This document shows positions 54,782 through 63,885 of a stretch of DNA of 64,000 bases, piece by piece. Numbering within the stretch: position 1 is the stretch's first letter; every line of letters starts with the position of its first letter. The stretch spans positions 1 to 64,000 of the forward strand of contig MKGP02000053.1 in the NCBI GenBank assembly GCA_001913845.2. Reading direction: 5' to 3'. The notes under the pieces were generated by a model. The model saw only the letters and a list, made by a program, of their open reading frames with translations. It made no database searches and was not told the origin of the DNA. The translations under genes were made by a program, and so were the position numbers. The stretch comes from Limnothrix sp. CACIAM 69d (GTDB lineage Bacteria > Cyanobacteriota > Cyanobacteriia > CACIAM-69d).

Positions 54782-54952
54782 GATCCGCTCAAGTTGATGG
54801 ATTTTTGAGAATATTTTTAAAAATATCTGTGACTGATGACTATCTCGATCACGGTTTCATAACCATGAGTGGCTATTTACCATTTGATCGATCGACATGA
54901 TCGATCATGGTTCGGCCTTGAAGTCAGACCCTATTTCAAAGTCTGTTCGGAA

Positions 54953-55042
54953 CGGAGAGAGAGGGATTCGAACCCTCGGAGAGTCTAAACGACCCTCAAC
55001 AGATTAGCAATCTGCCGCTTTCGACCACTCAGCCATCTCTCC
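54953..55042 (-). tRNA. trnS: tRNA-Ser (GCT)
   Basis: On the minus strand the acceptor GGAGAGA pairs with TCTCTCC; a D-arm with TGGCTGAGTGGTCGAAAGC, an anticodon loop with GCT in AGATTGCTAATCT, a long variable arm typical of serine tRNAs, and a T-arm with GGTTCGAATCC follow. Discriminator base is G. CCA is not encoded. Length 90 nt. Confidence 0.97.
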
Positions 55043-55263
55043 AGAAGGCGCTGTGTTGACAACGCGAGCTACATAGTAGCAGAGTTTTTTTGATTCTGTG
55101 AAGGGTTTTGGGAACAGTTTCAATTTTTTTGTTTTCAGGGAGCCATGACCAGCCGCGATCGGGCGATCGTGGTGCGGCAGTTTTGGGGCGCGGTGTTCTC
55201 AGCAGTGGCCTCAAAGGATTGCTTGTGGGGGCGATCGGGCGATTCGGCCCCTCGGTGGTTTGT

Positions 55264-55299
55264 GTAAAAGTTAAGGAATATGTAAAAGTTAAGGAATAT
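55264..55299. repeat. Perfect 18-bp tandem duplication
   Basis: GTAAAAGTTAAGGAATAT occurs twice with no change, between tRNA-Ser and the NYN gene. The surrounding 440 bp contain no recognised gene. The perfect identity suggests a recent slippage event. Confidence 0.85.
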
Positions 55300-55485
55300 T
55301 ATGAAGTGCTAGGCTCAAATTAGGCAGCCCACGGCGCGATCGCTCCCGCCGGGTCGGGGTCTCAAGCATCAGCCAACCCTAACCCTCAGCCAGCCCCTTC
55401 GTTAGACCAAGCTGCCATACGCTAGCGTCTAAATCCCTAAACACTTCTCAAAACATCTGAATCAACCAGCTAGGCTTCCTTCTCT

Positions 55486-56004
55486 ATGACAATTAATACC
55501 GCCCGTCTATCCATTTTTGTGGATGGCAACAATATGTTTTATGCCCAGCAAAAAAATGGCTGGTTTTTCGATCCTCGGCGGGTTCTTGAATATTTCACCG
55601 AACCAGCTAATGTGCAATTGATTAATGCCTTTTGGTATACGGGGCTGAAGGATCCTCAGGATCAACGGGGATTTCGGGATGCATTGATTAATCTGGGCTA
55701 CACGGTTCGCACCAAGCTGCTGAAGGAATATTACGACGACAAATCCGAGCGCTATTCCCAGAAGGCGAACCTGGACATTGAAATCGTGATTGATATGTTC
55801 AACACCGTGGATCAATATGATGCGGTGGTGTTGTTCAGTGGTGATGGGGACTTTGAGCGGGCGATCGAGCTGTTGCGCTCCAAAAACACCCATATCACCG
55901 TGGTTTCCACCGAAGGGATGATCGCCCGGGAACTGCGCAATGCGACCGATCGCTACATTGACCTCAACGACATCCGCCGCAAAATCGAAAAGTCGGATTA
56001 CTAG
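55486..56004 (+). CDS. NYN-domain protein, LabA family
   Basis: PIN-like nuclease-fold protein. The acidic pocket is formed by FVDGNNMFYAQ, the central NLDIEIVIDMFN and VVLFSGDGDFERAIELL. It is related to cyanobacterial LabA, which affects circadian output, and to LabA-like proteins of unknown RNA-processing role. 172 aa, ATG 55486. A run of family repeat fragments follows it. Which LabA paralogue this is cannot be said. Confidence 0.88.
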   Translation: MTINTARLSIFVDGNNMFYAQQKNGWFFDPRRVLEYFTEPANVQLINAFWYTGLKDPQDQRGFRDALINLGYTVRTKLLKEYYDDKSERYSQKANLDIEIVIDMFNTVDQYDAVVLFSGDGDFERAIELLRSKNTHITVVSTEGMIARELRNATDRYIDLNDIRRKIEKSDY

Positions 56005-56062
56005 ATGATTGACGGTCAGCCAGCGATCGCAATTCATGGATCAATCGCGCCAACTGCTCTAG

Positions 56063-56160
56063 ACAAGGGGCTTAAGCCCCTTGTCCCCCACGATCCGCTA
56101 ACGGCAAATCTAGAGTTGCGGGCGATTTGACGACACCCCCTGATCCCCTTGCCCCCTGAG
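56063..56160 (+). repeat. Repeat core palindrome with flanking modules
   Basis: The intact core AAGGGGCTTAAGCCCCTT (with ACA and GTCCCCC flanks) is followed by the modules CACGATCCGCTAACGG and GGCGATTTGACGACACCCCC and then CCCCTTGCCCC, the same modules found in the elements at 5176 and 13769. Terminal inverted repeats are missing. Confidence 0.75.
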
Positions 56161-56255
56161 TTTGGGCTGTGAGGTGGCATCAGGGTTAAATGGTTAATTA
56201 TCCCGATCGCCCCTTGCGCGATCGGCAACCAAAATCGTTAGAATAAACCCCATGG

Positions 56256-56280
56256 GCGCAACCTAAATTTAGCGTTGCGC
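56256..56280 (+). promoter_or_regulatory. Hairpin in the leuA leader, candidate attenuator
   Basis: GCGCAAC and GTTGCGC form a perfect 7-bp stem around an 11-base loop, followed at once by TTTTGC. A likely -10 (TAGAAT, 56239-56244) lies just upstream, with a weak TTGCGC as -35 about 19 bp before it. The hairpin would therefore be at the very 5' end of the leuA transcript, as a terminator or 5' stabilising structure. If instead transcription comes from upstream, it could end that transcript. Confidence 0.45.
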
Positions 56281-56303
56281 TTTTGCATTTTTGGTTGTCC
56301 CCT

Positions 56304-56348
56304 ATGAACAGTTGTCCGCATTGGTCGCGGCCGATTCCTCGGAGGTAA
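56304..56348 (+). CDS. Possible 14-codon leader peptide of leuA
   Basis: An ATG-started frame encodes [14 protein letters not shown] and stops at 56346-56348, four bases before the leuA ATG; its last codons form the GGAGG ribosome site of leuA. It contains no leucine codon, so it is not a classical leucine attenuator. It may be chance; no ribosome site precedes it clearly. Confidence 0.2.
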   Translation: MNSCPHWSRPIPRR

Positions 56349-56352
56349 TTTC

Positions 56353-57984
56353 ATGACCGCTCAGTCTGCTGGCCCGGTAATTAATCCCGATCGCGTTTTG
56401 ATTTTTGACACCACCCTGCGCGATGGCGAACAGTCGCCCGGCGCATCGCTGAACGTCGAAGAAAAGCTAACGATCGCCCGCCAGCTAGCTCGACTGCAAG
56501 TGGACATCATTGAAGCCGGTTTTCCCTTCTCCAGCCCCGGCGATTTTGATGCCGTCCAGCGGATTGCCGCCGAAGTGGGAACCCCCAACGGCCCGACTAT
56601 TTGCGGCTTGGCCCGCGCCCGCAAGGAAGACATCCAAACGGCGGCCGCAGCTCTGAAGGAAGCGTCGAAGTGGCGAATTCACACCTTCATTGCCACGTCC
56701 GACATCCACATGAAGTACAAGCTCAAAAAAGAGCGGCCGGAAGTGGTGGCGATCACCGAAGAAATGGTGGCCTACGCCAAGAGCTTCACCAACGATGTGG
56801 AATTTTCGCCGGAGGATGCGGGTCGCAGCGATCCGGAATTCCTTTATGAGGTGCTGGAACGGGCGATCGCCGCTGGAGCCACCACGGTGAATATCCCCGA
56901 CACGGTGGGCTACACCACACCCGATGAATTCGGCGCACTGATTCGCGGCATTAAGGAAAACGTGCCGAACATCGATCAGGCGGTGATTTCTGTCCATGGC
57001 CACAACGACTTGGGCTTGGCGGTGGCTAACTTCCTGGCGGCGGTGCAAAACGGCGCGCGCCAACTGGAATGCACCCTGAACGGCATTGGCGAACGGGCGG
57101 GCAATGCGTCCTTGGAAGAATTGGTGATGGCGCTGCATGTGCGGCGATCGTTCTATAACCCGTTCTTTGGGCGTGCGGCGGAATCGGAAGAACCCTTGAC
57201 CGGCGTGAACCTGAAAGAGATCTACCGCACCTCGCGGATGGTCTCGCAACTGACGGGGATGATCGTCCAACCGAACAAGGCGATCGTTGGGGCCAACGCC
57301 TTCTCGCACCAGTCGGGCATCCACCAGGACGGGATGCTGAAGAACAAGCTGACCTACGAAATCATCGATGCCCAAACGATCGGGCGCACGGAAAACCAAA
57401 TCGTCCTGGGCAAGCTGTCGGGCCGCAACGCCTTTGCCACGCGCCTGAAGGAGTTGGGCTTTGAGTTGACCGAAACGGAATTGAACAAGGCCTTCGTGCG
57501 GTTCAAGGACGTGGCGGATAAGAAAAAGGAAGTGAGCGATCGGGATTTGGAGGCGATCGTCAACGACGAAATCCGCCAAGTGCCGGAACTCTACCGCCTG
57601 GAGCATGTGCAGGTGTCCTGCGGTGACAAGTCCTGCCCCACAGCCACGGTGACGGTGCGGATGCCCGATGGGAGCGATCGCACCGATGCGGCCACCGGCA
57701 CGGGCCCCGTGGATGCGGTCTACCGCGCCATCAGCCGGATCGCCCAAATCGACAACGACTTGATCGAGTTCTCCGTCCAATCCGTCACCGAAGGGATCGA
57801 CGCGATGGGCGAAGTCACGATCCGGATTCGCCATGCCGACACGGTGTTTTCGGGCCACTCGGCCAACACTGATATCGTGGTGGCTTCTGCCCAAGCCTAT
57901 GTCAGTGCCCTCAACCGGTTGGCCGCAGCCCTGCAAACGGAAGGGAAGCGCAACCCCCAAACGGAAACGGTTTCGATCGGGTAA
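56353..57984 (+). CDS. leuA: 2-isopropylmalate synthase
   Basis: First committed step of leucine synthesis, condensing acetyl-CoA with 2-ketoisovalerate. The HMGL-like barrel (about 12-290) has [16 protein letters not shown] (catalytic Arg/Asp), [39 protein letters not shown] (metal His). [14 protein letters not shown] and [10 protein letters not shown] mark the linker. The C-terminal LeuA allosteric domain (about 385-530) senses leucine. 543 aa is normal. GGAGG lies seven bases before ATG 56353. Confidence 0.97.
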   Translation: MTAQSAGPVINPDRVLIFDTTLRDGEQSPGASLNVEEKLTIARQLARLQVDIIEAGFPFSSPGDFDAVQRIAAEVGTPNGPTICGLARARKEDIQTAAAALKEASKWRIHTFIATSDIHMKYKLKKERPEVVAITEEMVAYAKSFTNDVEFSPEDAGRSDPEFLYEVLERAIAAGATTVNIPDTVGYTTPDEFGALIRGIKENVPNIDQAVISVHGHNDLGLAVANFLAAVQNGARQLECTLNGIGERAGNASLEELVMALHVRRSFYNPFFGRAAESEEPLTGVNLKEIYRTSRMVSQLTGMIVQPNKAIVGANAFSHQSGIHQDGMLKNKLTYEIIDAQTIGRTENQIVLGKLSGRNAFATRLKELGFELTETELNKAFVRFKDVADKKKEVSDRDLEAIVNDEIRQVPELYRLEHVQVSCGDKSCPTATVTVRMPDGSDRTDAATGTGPVDAVYRAISRIAQIDNDLIEFSVQSVTEGIDAMGEVTIRIRHADTVFSGHSANTDIVVASAQAYVSALNRLAAALQTEGKRNPQTETVSIG

Positions 57985-58261
57985 ATTTTGCCCCATGAGT
58001 CCCTAATTTCCTAAATGGGGGCGATCTTGGGGCGATCGATTGGGGGGCGGGTTCAGCGCCTGACCCCCGATCAAACCAAAAGAAAAACGAGGATACCGCT
58101 AGGGTTCCCTCGTGTTGCCGCAAATTTAGTGAAGTCTATCGGATCCCGATCGCCCCGATTGATGCGCTAGGGCGATCGCCCGACTTTCTCCAAAGACTGA
58201 AAAAACTGAAAAACTGGGAAGCTGCCAACGGGGATTCTGAGGAATCAACCGCAGCCTTGCT

Positions 58262-58537
58262 TCAACCGCCCGCGACGGCCGGCACGATGCTCACCTCATC
58301 GCCGTCGGCCAGGCTGGTGGCTTGGCCATCCAGGAAGCGGATGTCTTCGCTGTTGACGTAGACATTCAGGAAGCGGCGAAGTTTGCCTTCATCGTCGCAA
58401 ATACGCGCCTTGATGCCGGGGCAGCTCACTTCCAGGGAATCGATCATCGCGTCGATCGTGTCGCCGCTGCATTCGATTTCGGCCCGATCCTCGGTAAATT
58501 TTTGCAGCGGGGTAGGAATCAAAACTTTAATGGCCAT
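58262..58537 (-). CDS. MoaD/ThiS-family ubiquitin-like sulfur-carrier protein
   Basis: 91-residue beta-grasp protein starting [14 protein letters not shown] and ending IVPAVAGG; the C-terminal Gly-Gly is the site that becomes adenylated and thiocarboxylated in MoaD, ThiS and CysO. The middle reads [44 protein letters not shown]. It lies downstream of thrC on the same strand, 266 bp away, without moaE or thiG nearby, so a role in molybdopterin or thiazole is not supported by context. A CysO-like link to amino-acid sulfur chemistry is the alternative. Confidence 0.88.
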   Translation of the reverse strand: MAIKVLIPTPLQKFTEDRAEIECSGDTIDAMIDSLEVSCPGIKARICDDEGKLRRFLNVYVNSEDIRFLDGQATSLADGDEVSIVPAVAGG

Positions 58538-58755
58538 GGTCGTGCAGATTCAGAAACTCAGAACAACGCAAAAAGGACAAGCGATCAAAGGAGCAATCGC
58601 ATCAACAATCAAATGGTGATTGCGAATTAGGATTGCGAACCATCAAAGGTAAACCCACGAACAGCAGGTATGAACCGCCCGGGATTAGCCCCAGCAGTAG
58701 CCAAGGCTCCCCGGGGGTAAGGGCCATGGGCGCGTGCCCAACTCCTGCGCAGTGG

Positions 58756-58787
58756 GGGTGATTCACGGTTGGGGTTGTGAATCACCC
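58756..58787 (-). other. Strong hairpin between thrC and the MoaD/ThiS gene
   Basis: GGGTGATTCAC and GTGAATCACCC are perfect 11-bp inverted repeats with a ten-base loop, beginning 16 bases after the thrC stop. There is no T-run on the minus strand, so it looks like a 3'-end stabiliser, processing site or protein-binding palindrome rather than an intrinsic terminator. Confidence 0.7.
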
Positions 58788-58803
58788 GGTTGTTGGGAAA
58801 TCC

Positions 58804-60156
58804 CTAGACCAAAACCTGTTGCCACTCCAGGCGATCGAGCGTGCGGGCCCGATCCCAAGCGCGCTCAAAGCTATCCAGCTTCGGATCAATTTCCAACGGT
58901 TGACCCGCGTGGCTTTGAACTGCCTCTTGGGTTTTCAGACCGTTGCCGGTGATGTAAACCACCGTGGTTTCGTCGGGGTTAATCTTGCCCGCTTCCACCA
59001 ATTTCTTCAAGACGGCGATCGTCGTACCGCCGGCGGTTTCCGTGAAGATGCCTTCGGTTTCCGCCAGCAGCTTGATGCCTTCCACGATTTCTTCGTCGGT
59101 GGCGGTTTCAATGTGGCCGCCGGTTTTGCGGGCTTGCTCCACCGCATAGATCCCATCGGCGGGGTTCCCGATCGCGATCGACTTGGCGATCGTGTTGGGC
59201 TTCACGGGGGCAATAAAGTCCCGCTCTTCCTTGAAGGCCGTGGCGATCGGGTTGCAACCCTCCGCCTGGGCCCCGCTACACTTCACGGGCTTCGATTCCA
59301 CCAAGCCCGTGGCGATCAGCTCCTGGAAGCCCTTATGGATTTTCGTGAACAGGGAGCCAGAAGCCAAGGGAGCCACAATGTGATCCGGCAGTTGCCAGCC
59401 CAACTGTTCCGCCACCTCAAAGCCCAAGGTCTTGGAACCTTCGGAGTAGTAAGGACGCAGGTTGATGTTCACGAAGCCCCAGCCGTAGCTGTTGGCCACT
59501 TCCGAGCAAAGGCGGTTCACTTGGTCATAGTTACCGCGCACCGCCATCACGGTGGGGTTATAGATCAAGGTGCCCAACACCTTGCCCGATTCCAGGTCAG
59601 CGGGAATGAACACGCAGCATTCCAAACCGGCGTGGGCCGCGATCGCCGCCGTGGAGTTAGCCAAGTTGCCGGTGCTGGCGCAGGAAACCGTGGTGAAGCC
59701 CAGCTCGCGAGCACGGGTCAGGGCCACGGACACCACCCGATCCTTGAAGCTCAAGGTGGGCATGTTCACCGCGTCGTTCTTGATATAGAGGCTCTTGAGA
59801 CCCAAACGACGAGCCAGGCGGTTAGCCTTCAGGAGGGGAGTCATGCCCGTGCCCACGTCGATCGGGTCGCTGCCGACGGGCAGAAAATCTTTGTAGCGCC
59901 AGATGGAGTTCGGGCCGGCCGCGATCTTTTCGCGCGATACGTTGCGAGCGATCGCCTCGTAGTCATACTTCACTTCCAGCGGGCCAAAGCACAACTCGCA
60001 TACATGCATGGCGGTGGCTTCGTATTCAGCACCACATTCTTTGCACTTCAGGTGCGTAAAGTGGCCGCTGTGGCTATGGTGGCCATCGGCTGGGTGGGCG
60101 TGTTGGTGATCGGGCGATTCGGTGGCGGTGCGGCGGGTGTCGAGAACTCCAGTCAT
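58804..60156 (-). CDS. thrC: Threonine synthase with His-rich, zinc-ribbon-like N-terminus
   Basis: PLP enzyme turning O-phosphohomoserine into threonine. The PLP Lys is in TLSFKDRVV; CASTGNLANSTAAIAAHAGL binds phosphate; SGSLFTKIHKGF and TAGGTTIAVLKKL follow. The N-terminal 60 residues are unusual: a His-rich stretch (DHQHAHPADGHHSHSGHFTH) and two CxxC pairs (CKECG and CELCFG) that could bind zinc. ATG 60156 gives MTGVLDTRR; the frame is open 61 codons upstream but that part is unlike the family. The MoaD/ThiS gene lies downstream on the same strand. Confidence 0.93.
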   Translation of the reverse strand: MTGVLDTRRTATESPDHQHAHPADGHHSHSGHFTHLKCKECGAEYEATAMHVCELCFGPLEVKYDYEAIARNVSREKIAAGPNSIWRYKDFLPVGSDPIDVGTGMTPLLKANRLARRLGLKSLYIKNDAVNMPTLSFKDRVVSVALTRARELGFTTVSCASTGNLANSTAAIAAHAGLECCVFIPADLESGKVLGTLIYNPTVMAVRGNYDQVNRLCSEVANSYGWGFVNINLRPYYSEGSKTLGFEVAEQLGWQLPDHIVAPLASGSLFTKIHKGFQELIATGLVESKPVKCSGAQAEGCNPIATAFKEERDFIAPVKPNTIAKSIAIGNPADGIYAVEQARKTGGHIETATDEEIVEGIKLLAETEGIFTETAGGTTIAVLKKLVEAGKINPDETTVVYITGNGLKTQEAVQSHAGQPLEIDPKLDSFERAWDRARTLDRLEWQQVLV

Positions 60157-60397
60157 GGGGCGGTTTCGCTCCTGTTTTGCGGCAACGGGATTAGGGAGTA
60201 TCCCATCGAATGCAGAAAGCGTATCACGGGTTACAAGGGGGGTGCAAACAATCCCGATTAAAAAAGTCGGAATTTGTTTTACACCGGTTTCAACGCCCAA
60301 AACCCGGATCTGTAAAGGGATATGTCGATCGCCCGCCATCGGTTAAGCTATCGATCGCACCTTGCTACAAAATTTTTATTTTTCTTAAGAAACTGTG

Positions 60398-62473
60398 ATG
60401 GTCATCGGGCGGCGGGGGCATGGGTGGCAACGGTGGATGACGGTGACAGGCTGTGCCATGGCGATAACCCTTTTGGGGGATGGTTTTGCCACGGGGTTTC
60501 CCATGGGCGTGGTTGCCGGAAACCGCCCCCCTTCCCCATCGGTCGCCCTTGCCCTTACGTCACCCCTTTTGCCCATCGGTCAATTTGAAGCGGCCCCTTG
60601 CCCATCGCTGCTGCGCACCGAGGCCTTGGCTCGGTTGGGCGATCGGTTGCGCTGTGGCTTTGTGACCGTGCCGGAGCGCCACGCCAACCCCACGGGGCCC
60701 ACGATTCGCCTGGCCGTGGCCCAAATTCGCAGTGATCGCCCCCAGGCCCAACCGGATCCCCTGGTGATGGCCCAAGGGGGGCCCGGTGGTTCCACCCTGA
60801 TGCTGTTGGAACCTTGGTGGGAAGCCATCGCCGCCACGCCGGGTCTGGGCGATCGGGACTTGGTGCTGATTGAGCAACGGGGCACGCAATTTTCCCAACC
60901 CTATTTGTTTTGCCAAGAAATCTACGAGGTCGATCGACAGATTGCGCCCCAACTGCCCCAGCTCAGTGAGGAAACCATTAACCAAAAAACCCTGGCGGCC
61001 TATGGGGCCTGTCGCGATCGCCTTTTGGGCCAGGGGGTGGATCTGGGAGCCTATAACAGTTGGGAAAATGCTGATGATATCCCACTGGTGATGTCCGCCC
61101 TGGGCTATGACCGCTTCAATTTCTATGGGGTGTCCTACGGGACAATGCTGGGCCAACACCTGATGAAGCGCCATCCCGATCGACTGCGGAGCGTGATCTT
61201 AGATGCGGTGGTTCCCCTGAACACCAACTACATCACCGAATCCTTGCACAGTCACGATCGGGCCCTGCGGCAACTGTTTGAACAATGTCGGCGATCGCCC
61301 GTTTGCCAGCGGGAATATCCCCGTCTGCAAGAAACCTTCCAAGCCGTGGTGGCCCAACTGGAGCGCCAGCCCATCACCACTGAAGGCTTTGACGCGATCG
61401 CCTATGTGGATGCGCAACTGCAAGCGGGGCGATCGGGCCGAGTCCTGGCCGCCAATGGTGAGCAATTTTGGCGCACCGTGGCGATCGACGGCGACGGGCT
61501 GGTTAACCTGGTCATTTCAGCGCTCTACGACAGCAGCTTAATTCCGCAACTCCCGGAATGGCTGCGCGAAATGCGATCGGGCGACTGGTCTTCCCTCACG
61601 GAGCTAGCGTCCGATTGGTTCAGCCCCCTGGCCGACGGAATGCAACAATCGGTGCTTTGTGCCGAAGAAGCCGGATTCACCACCCCCATAACCACCGACT
61701 TGGGCAGCATTCTGCCGGAATTGCGCTCCCTCAGCACCGATCCGCAAGAATTTCTAGACAGTTGCCGCCTCTGGCCTGTCCCCACCTTGGGCCCCGAAGC
61801 CAATCGCCCCGTGAGCACCAACATTCCCACCCTGTTGCTGTCGGGCAACTTAGATCCGGTCACGCCGCCACCCTTTGGCAATCAGGTGGCAGCCCGCTTG
61901 GCCCGCGCCTATCACTACACCTTTCCCGGGTTGGGCCATGGGGCCTTTGCCAGCAGTGATTGCGCCAACCGCCTGGTTCGCGATTTTTTGCGCAATCCAA
62001 ACCAAGCTCCCGATGGGCGCTGTGCGGCTCAGGTGCAATTTATGCCCCAAGTGCCGATGATTCCCGCCCTGCACGCGATCGCGGTGTGGGGCACGCGAGT
62101 TCGCTCGCTCGTTCCCTTGGGTTGGCAGCGAGATCCGATCCTGACCAACCTGTGGCGATCGCCCGAAACAGAACCGAATGAAGGTCGCATCAGCTTCATG
62201 TGGGTGGTGGGCGAAACCGGCCCCCAAGCCTTGCGACGGTTGGGGCTGACCGTGCCCTTGACAGCCCAAGGATCCCAACAAGCGGGCGGGCGCACTTGGC
62301 AGCTTTACACCAGTCCCCAAAGCCCGGTGCAGGTGGCCGCCACCACCGACGGCCAGGATACGTATCTCATCGCAGTGGAAAGCTTGCGCCAGCGATCGCG
62401 CCAAGCCATTTTGCAAGGGGCGATCGCCGGGTTTCAACTGGCCCCCGCTATTGCGGTGCCGCCCAAGCCATAA
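60398..62473 (+). CDS. Exported alpha/beta hydrolase with TAP-like C-terminal domain
   Basis: A signal-like N-terminus (VTGCAMAITLLGDGFATGF) is followed by an alpha/beta hydrolase. QGGPGGSTLMLL is the oxyanion region, LIEQRGTQFSQP the typical acidic loop, and GVSYGTMLGQHL the nucleophile elbow; a catalytic Asp lies in LSGNLDPVTPP and the His in GLGHGAFAS. This is the prolyl-aminopeptidase/tripeptidyl-aminopeptidase group (S33, TAP C-terminal). About 150 extra residues end the protein. Substrate unknown. ATG 60398 or the internal ATG 60434 (MTVTGC) could be the start. Confidence 0.85.
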   Translation: MVIGRRGHGWQRWMTVTGCAMAITLLGDGFATGFPMGVVAGNRPPSPSVALALTSPLLPIGQFEAAPCPSLLRTEALARLGDRLRCGFVTVPERHANPTGPTIRLAVAQIRSDRPQAQPDPLVMAQGGPGGSTLMLLEPWWEAIAATPGLGDRDLVLIEQRGTQFSQPYLFCQEIYEVDRQIAPQLPQLSEETINQKTLAAYGACRDRLLGQGVDLGAYNSWENADDIPLVMSALGYDRFNFYGVSYGTMLGQHLMKRHPDRLRSVILDAVVPLNTNYITESLHSHDRALRQLFEQCRRSPVCQREYPRLQETFQAVVAQLERQPITTEGFDAIAYVDAQLQAGRSGRVLAANGEQFWRTVAIDGDGLVNLVISALYDSSLIPQLPEWLREMRSGDWSSLTELASDWFSPLADGMQQSVLCAEEAGFTTPITTDLGSILPELRSLSTDPQEFLDSCRLWPVPTLGPEANRPVSTNIPTLLLSGNLDPVTPPPFGNQVAARLARAYHYTFPGLGHGAFASSDCANRLVRDFLRNPNQAPDGRCAAQVQFMPQVPMIPALHAIAVWGTRVRSLVPLGWQRDPILTNLWRSPETEPNEGRISFMWVVGETGPQALRRLGLTVPLTAQGSQQAGGRTWQLYTSPQSPVQVAATTDGQDTYLIAVESLRQRSRQAILQGAIAGFQLAPAIAVPPKP

Positions 62474-62571
62474 CCCCGGACTAATGAGTACCGATTAATT
62501 AGGCTTTAGCCCATAGGTGCTAGCTCAGAGGTACTAACTACAGGGATGCTAACTACAGGGGCGCTAACTCA

Positions 62572-63414
62572 TCAGCTCATGGGCGTGGGTGTCGGGACAA
62601 CGATCGCCGGGGCCGGCCGGCCCCGCCGCGCCACCTCCACAAACTGGCTAACCCGGTTCGGGTCGATCGGCGAATCCCGCCGGCCTCGCCGCTTCAGGGA
62701 GCTGGCCACAATCACCCCATCTGCCACTTCCAGCAGTTGCGCCACATTGTCATAATTAGCCCCGCTGCCCACAAAGATCGGCGTATCCCCCGCAGCGGCC
62801 TTGGCTAACTCCAAGTCTTCGATATTGGGCGGGCTGCCGGTGGCCCATCCCGACAAAATGGCCCCATCGGCCAAACCGCGCTCGATCGTGTCTTGCACCG
62901 CCACCGTTAAGTTGGGTGACCCGATCGGGCGAGCATGTTTCACCAACACATCCGCCAAAATCTTGACATCACTGCCCAGTTCCCGCCGGTAACGCAGGAG
63001 CTGGTGGGCCTGGCCTTCAATCAATCCCTGATCGGTGGCCATCACCCCCGACAGCACATTGACCCGAATAAAGTGCGCCCCGGTGCAAGATGCGATCGCA
63101 ATGGCCGAATGGGCATCATTGCGCAACACATTCACCCCGATCGGTAAAGTCACCAAATTTTGTAAATGGTGAACCACCAGCGTCATGGCACTCACCACCG
63201 CCGGATCAACCGCATCTTTCGGAAAAGGGGCATCAAAAAAATTTTCCACCAAAATCGCATTCACCCCACCGGCAGCCAGCGCCACTGCTTCCTGCTCAGC
63301 GCGCTCAATAACTGCCTTAAGGCTCAGTCCCCACCGTGCAGAACTCGGCAGCGGCAACAAGTGGACGACTCCAATGATTGGCTTAGGATGTTTAAAGACT
63401 CGATCTAGATCCAC
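62572..63414 (-). CDS. btpA: Photosystem I biogenesis protein BtpA
   Basis: TIM-barrel-like protein required for stable accumulation of PSI reaction-centre proteins, at the thylakoid surface. It begins VDLDRVFKHPKPIIGVVHLLPLP. ILVENFFDAPF, RVNVLSGVMATDQGLIEG and VKILADVLVKHARP follow, with GSGANYDNVAQLLEVADGVIVASSLKR near the end. GTG 63414 gives the family N-terminus; an ATG at 63522 would add 36 residues that overlap simple repeats. A Pro/Thr-rich tail closes the protein. Confidence 0.9.
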   Translation of the reverse strand: MDLDRVFKHPKPIIGVVHLLPLPSSARWGLSLKAVIERAEQEAVALAAGGVNAILVENFFDAPFPKDAVDPAVVSAMTLVVHHLQNLVTLPIGVNVLRNDAHSAIAIASCTGAHFIRVNVLSGVMATDQGLIEGQAHQLLRYRRELGSDVKILADVLVKHARPIGSPNLTVAVQDTIERGLADGAILSGWATGSPPNIEDLELAKAAAGDTPIFVGSGANYDNVAQLLEVADGVIVASSLKRRGRRDSPIDPNRVSQFVEVARRGRPAPAIVVPTPTPMS

Positions 63415-63504
63415 GCAAAGACCTGAAAACTCGGCGAAACACAGCGGCGTTGCTAGCACCCCCCATTCTATCGAGCTTAGGGATCCCAGTCGGGTCAAAT
63501 TTTG

Positions 63505-63540
63505 GGGCAAGTTCTCGGGCAAGTTCTCGGGCGAGTTTTC
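63505..63540. repeat. Three 12-bp tandem repeats upstream of btpA
   Basis: Units of GGGCAAGTTCTC, two identical and a third with two changes, followed by another partial GGGC. They lie about 90-125 bp upstream of the btpA start. The remaining sequence to about 63880 is AT-rich and shows no recognised gene. Confidence 0.8.
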
Positions 63541-63885
63541 GGGCGCAGGGTTCGCTGTCGATCTTCGTCAATTTCTGAGCTGGGTCTGGGGTGGTGTTTG
63601 GGTTGCCTCCCTATCCGCTATTTGCAGAGTGATTTTGACCCCATCCACCCCTGTAGATTAATGCCCATAAACTCATGCTCAGAAAATCCTGAATTCCAAG
63701 ACTCCTGGGCCAGAGCAGGGCAAAACCTGCCTAAGAGGCACAAGTATCTTGAAAACGCAATATTTCACCGTGCGAGATGCGAGAGCTTATCCCACTCTCC
63801 CCTGATAGCTACGAACTCATTTCTAGAAAATATTCATATAAGAAATACATTTTCGAGGCTAAGATGAAGGCCGAAGATTGTTTAG

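Noticed and set aside
56485-57996. 503-codon minus-strand frame opposite leuA
   Set aside because: leuA is unmistakable on the plus strand; the antisense frame is open only because of codon bias.
58777-60261. 494-codon plus-strand frame opposite thrC
   Set aside because: Antisense to a well-conserved threonine synthase; its translation has no recognisable domain.
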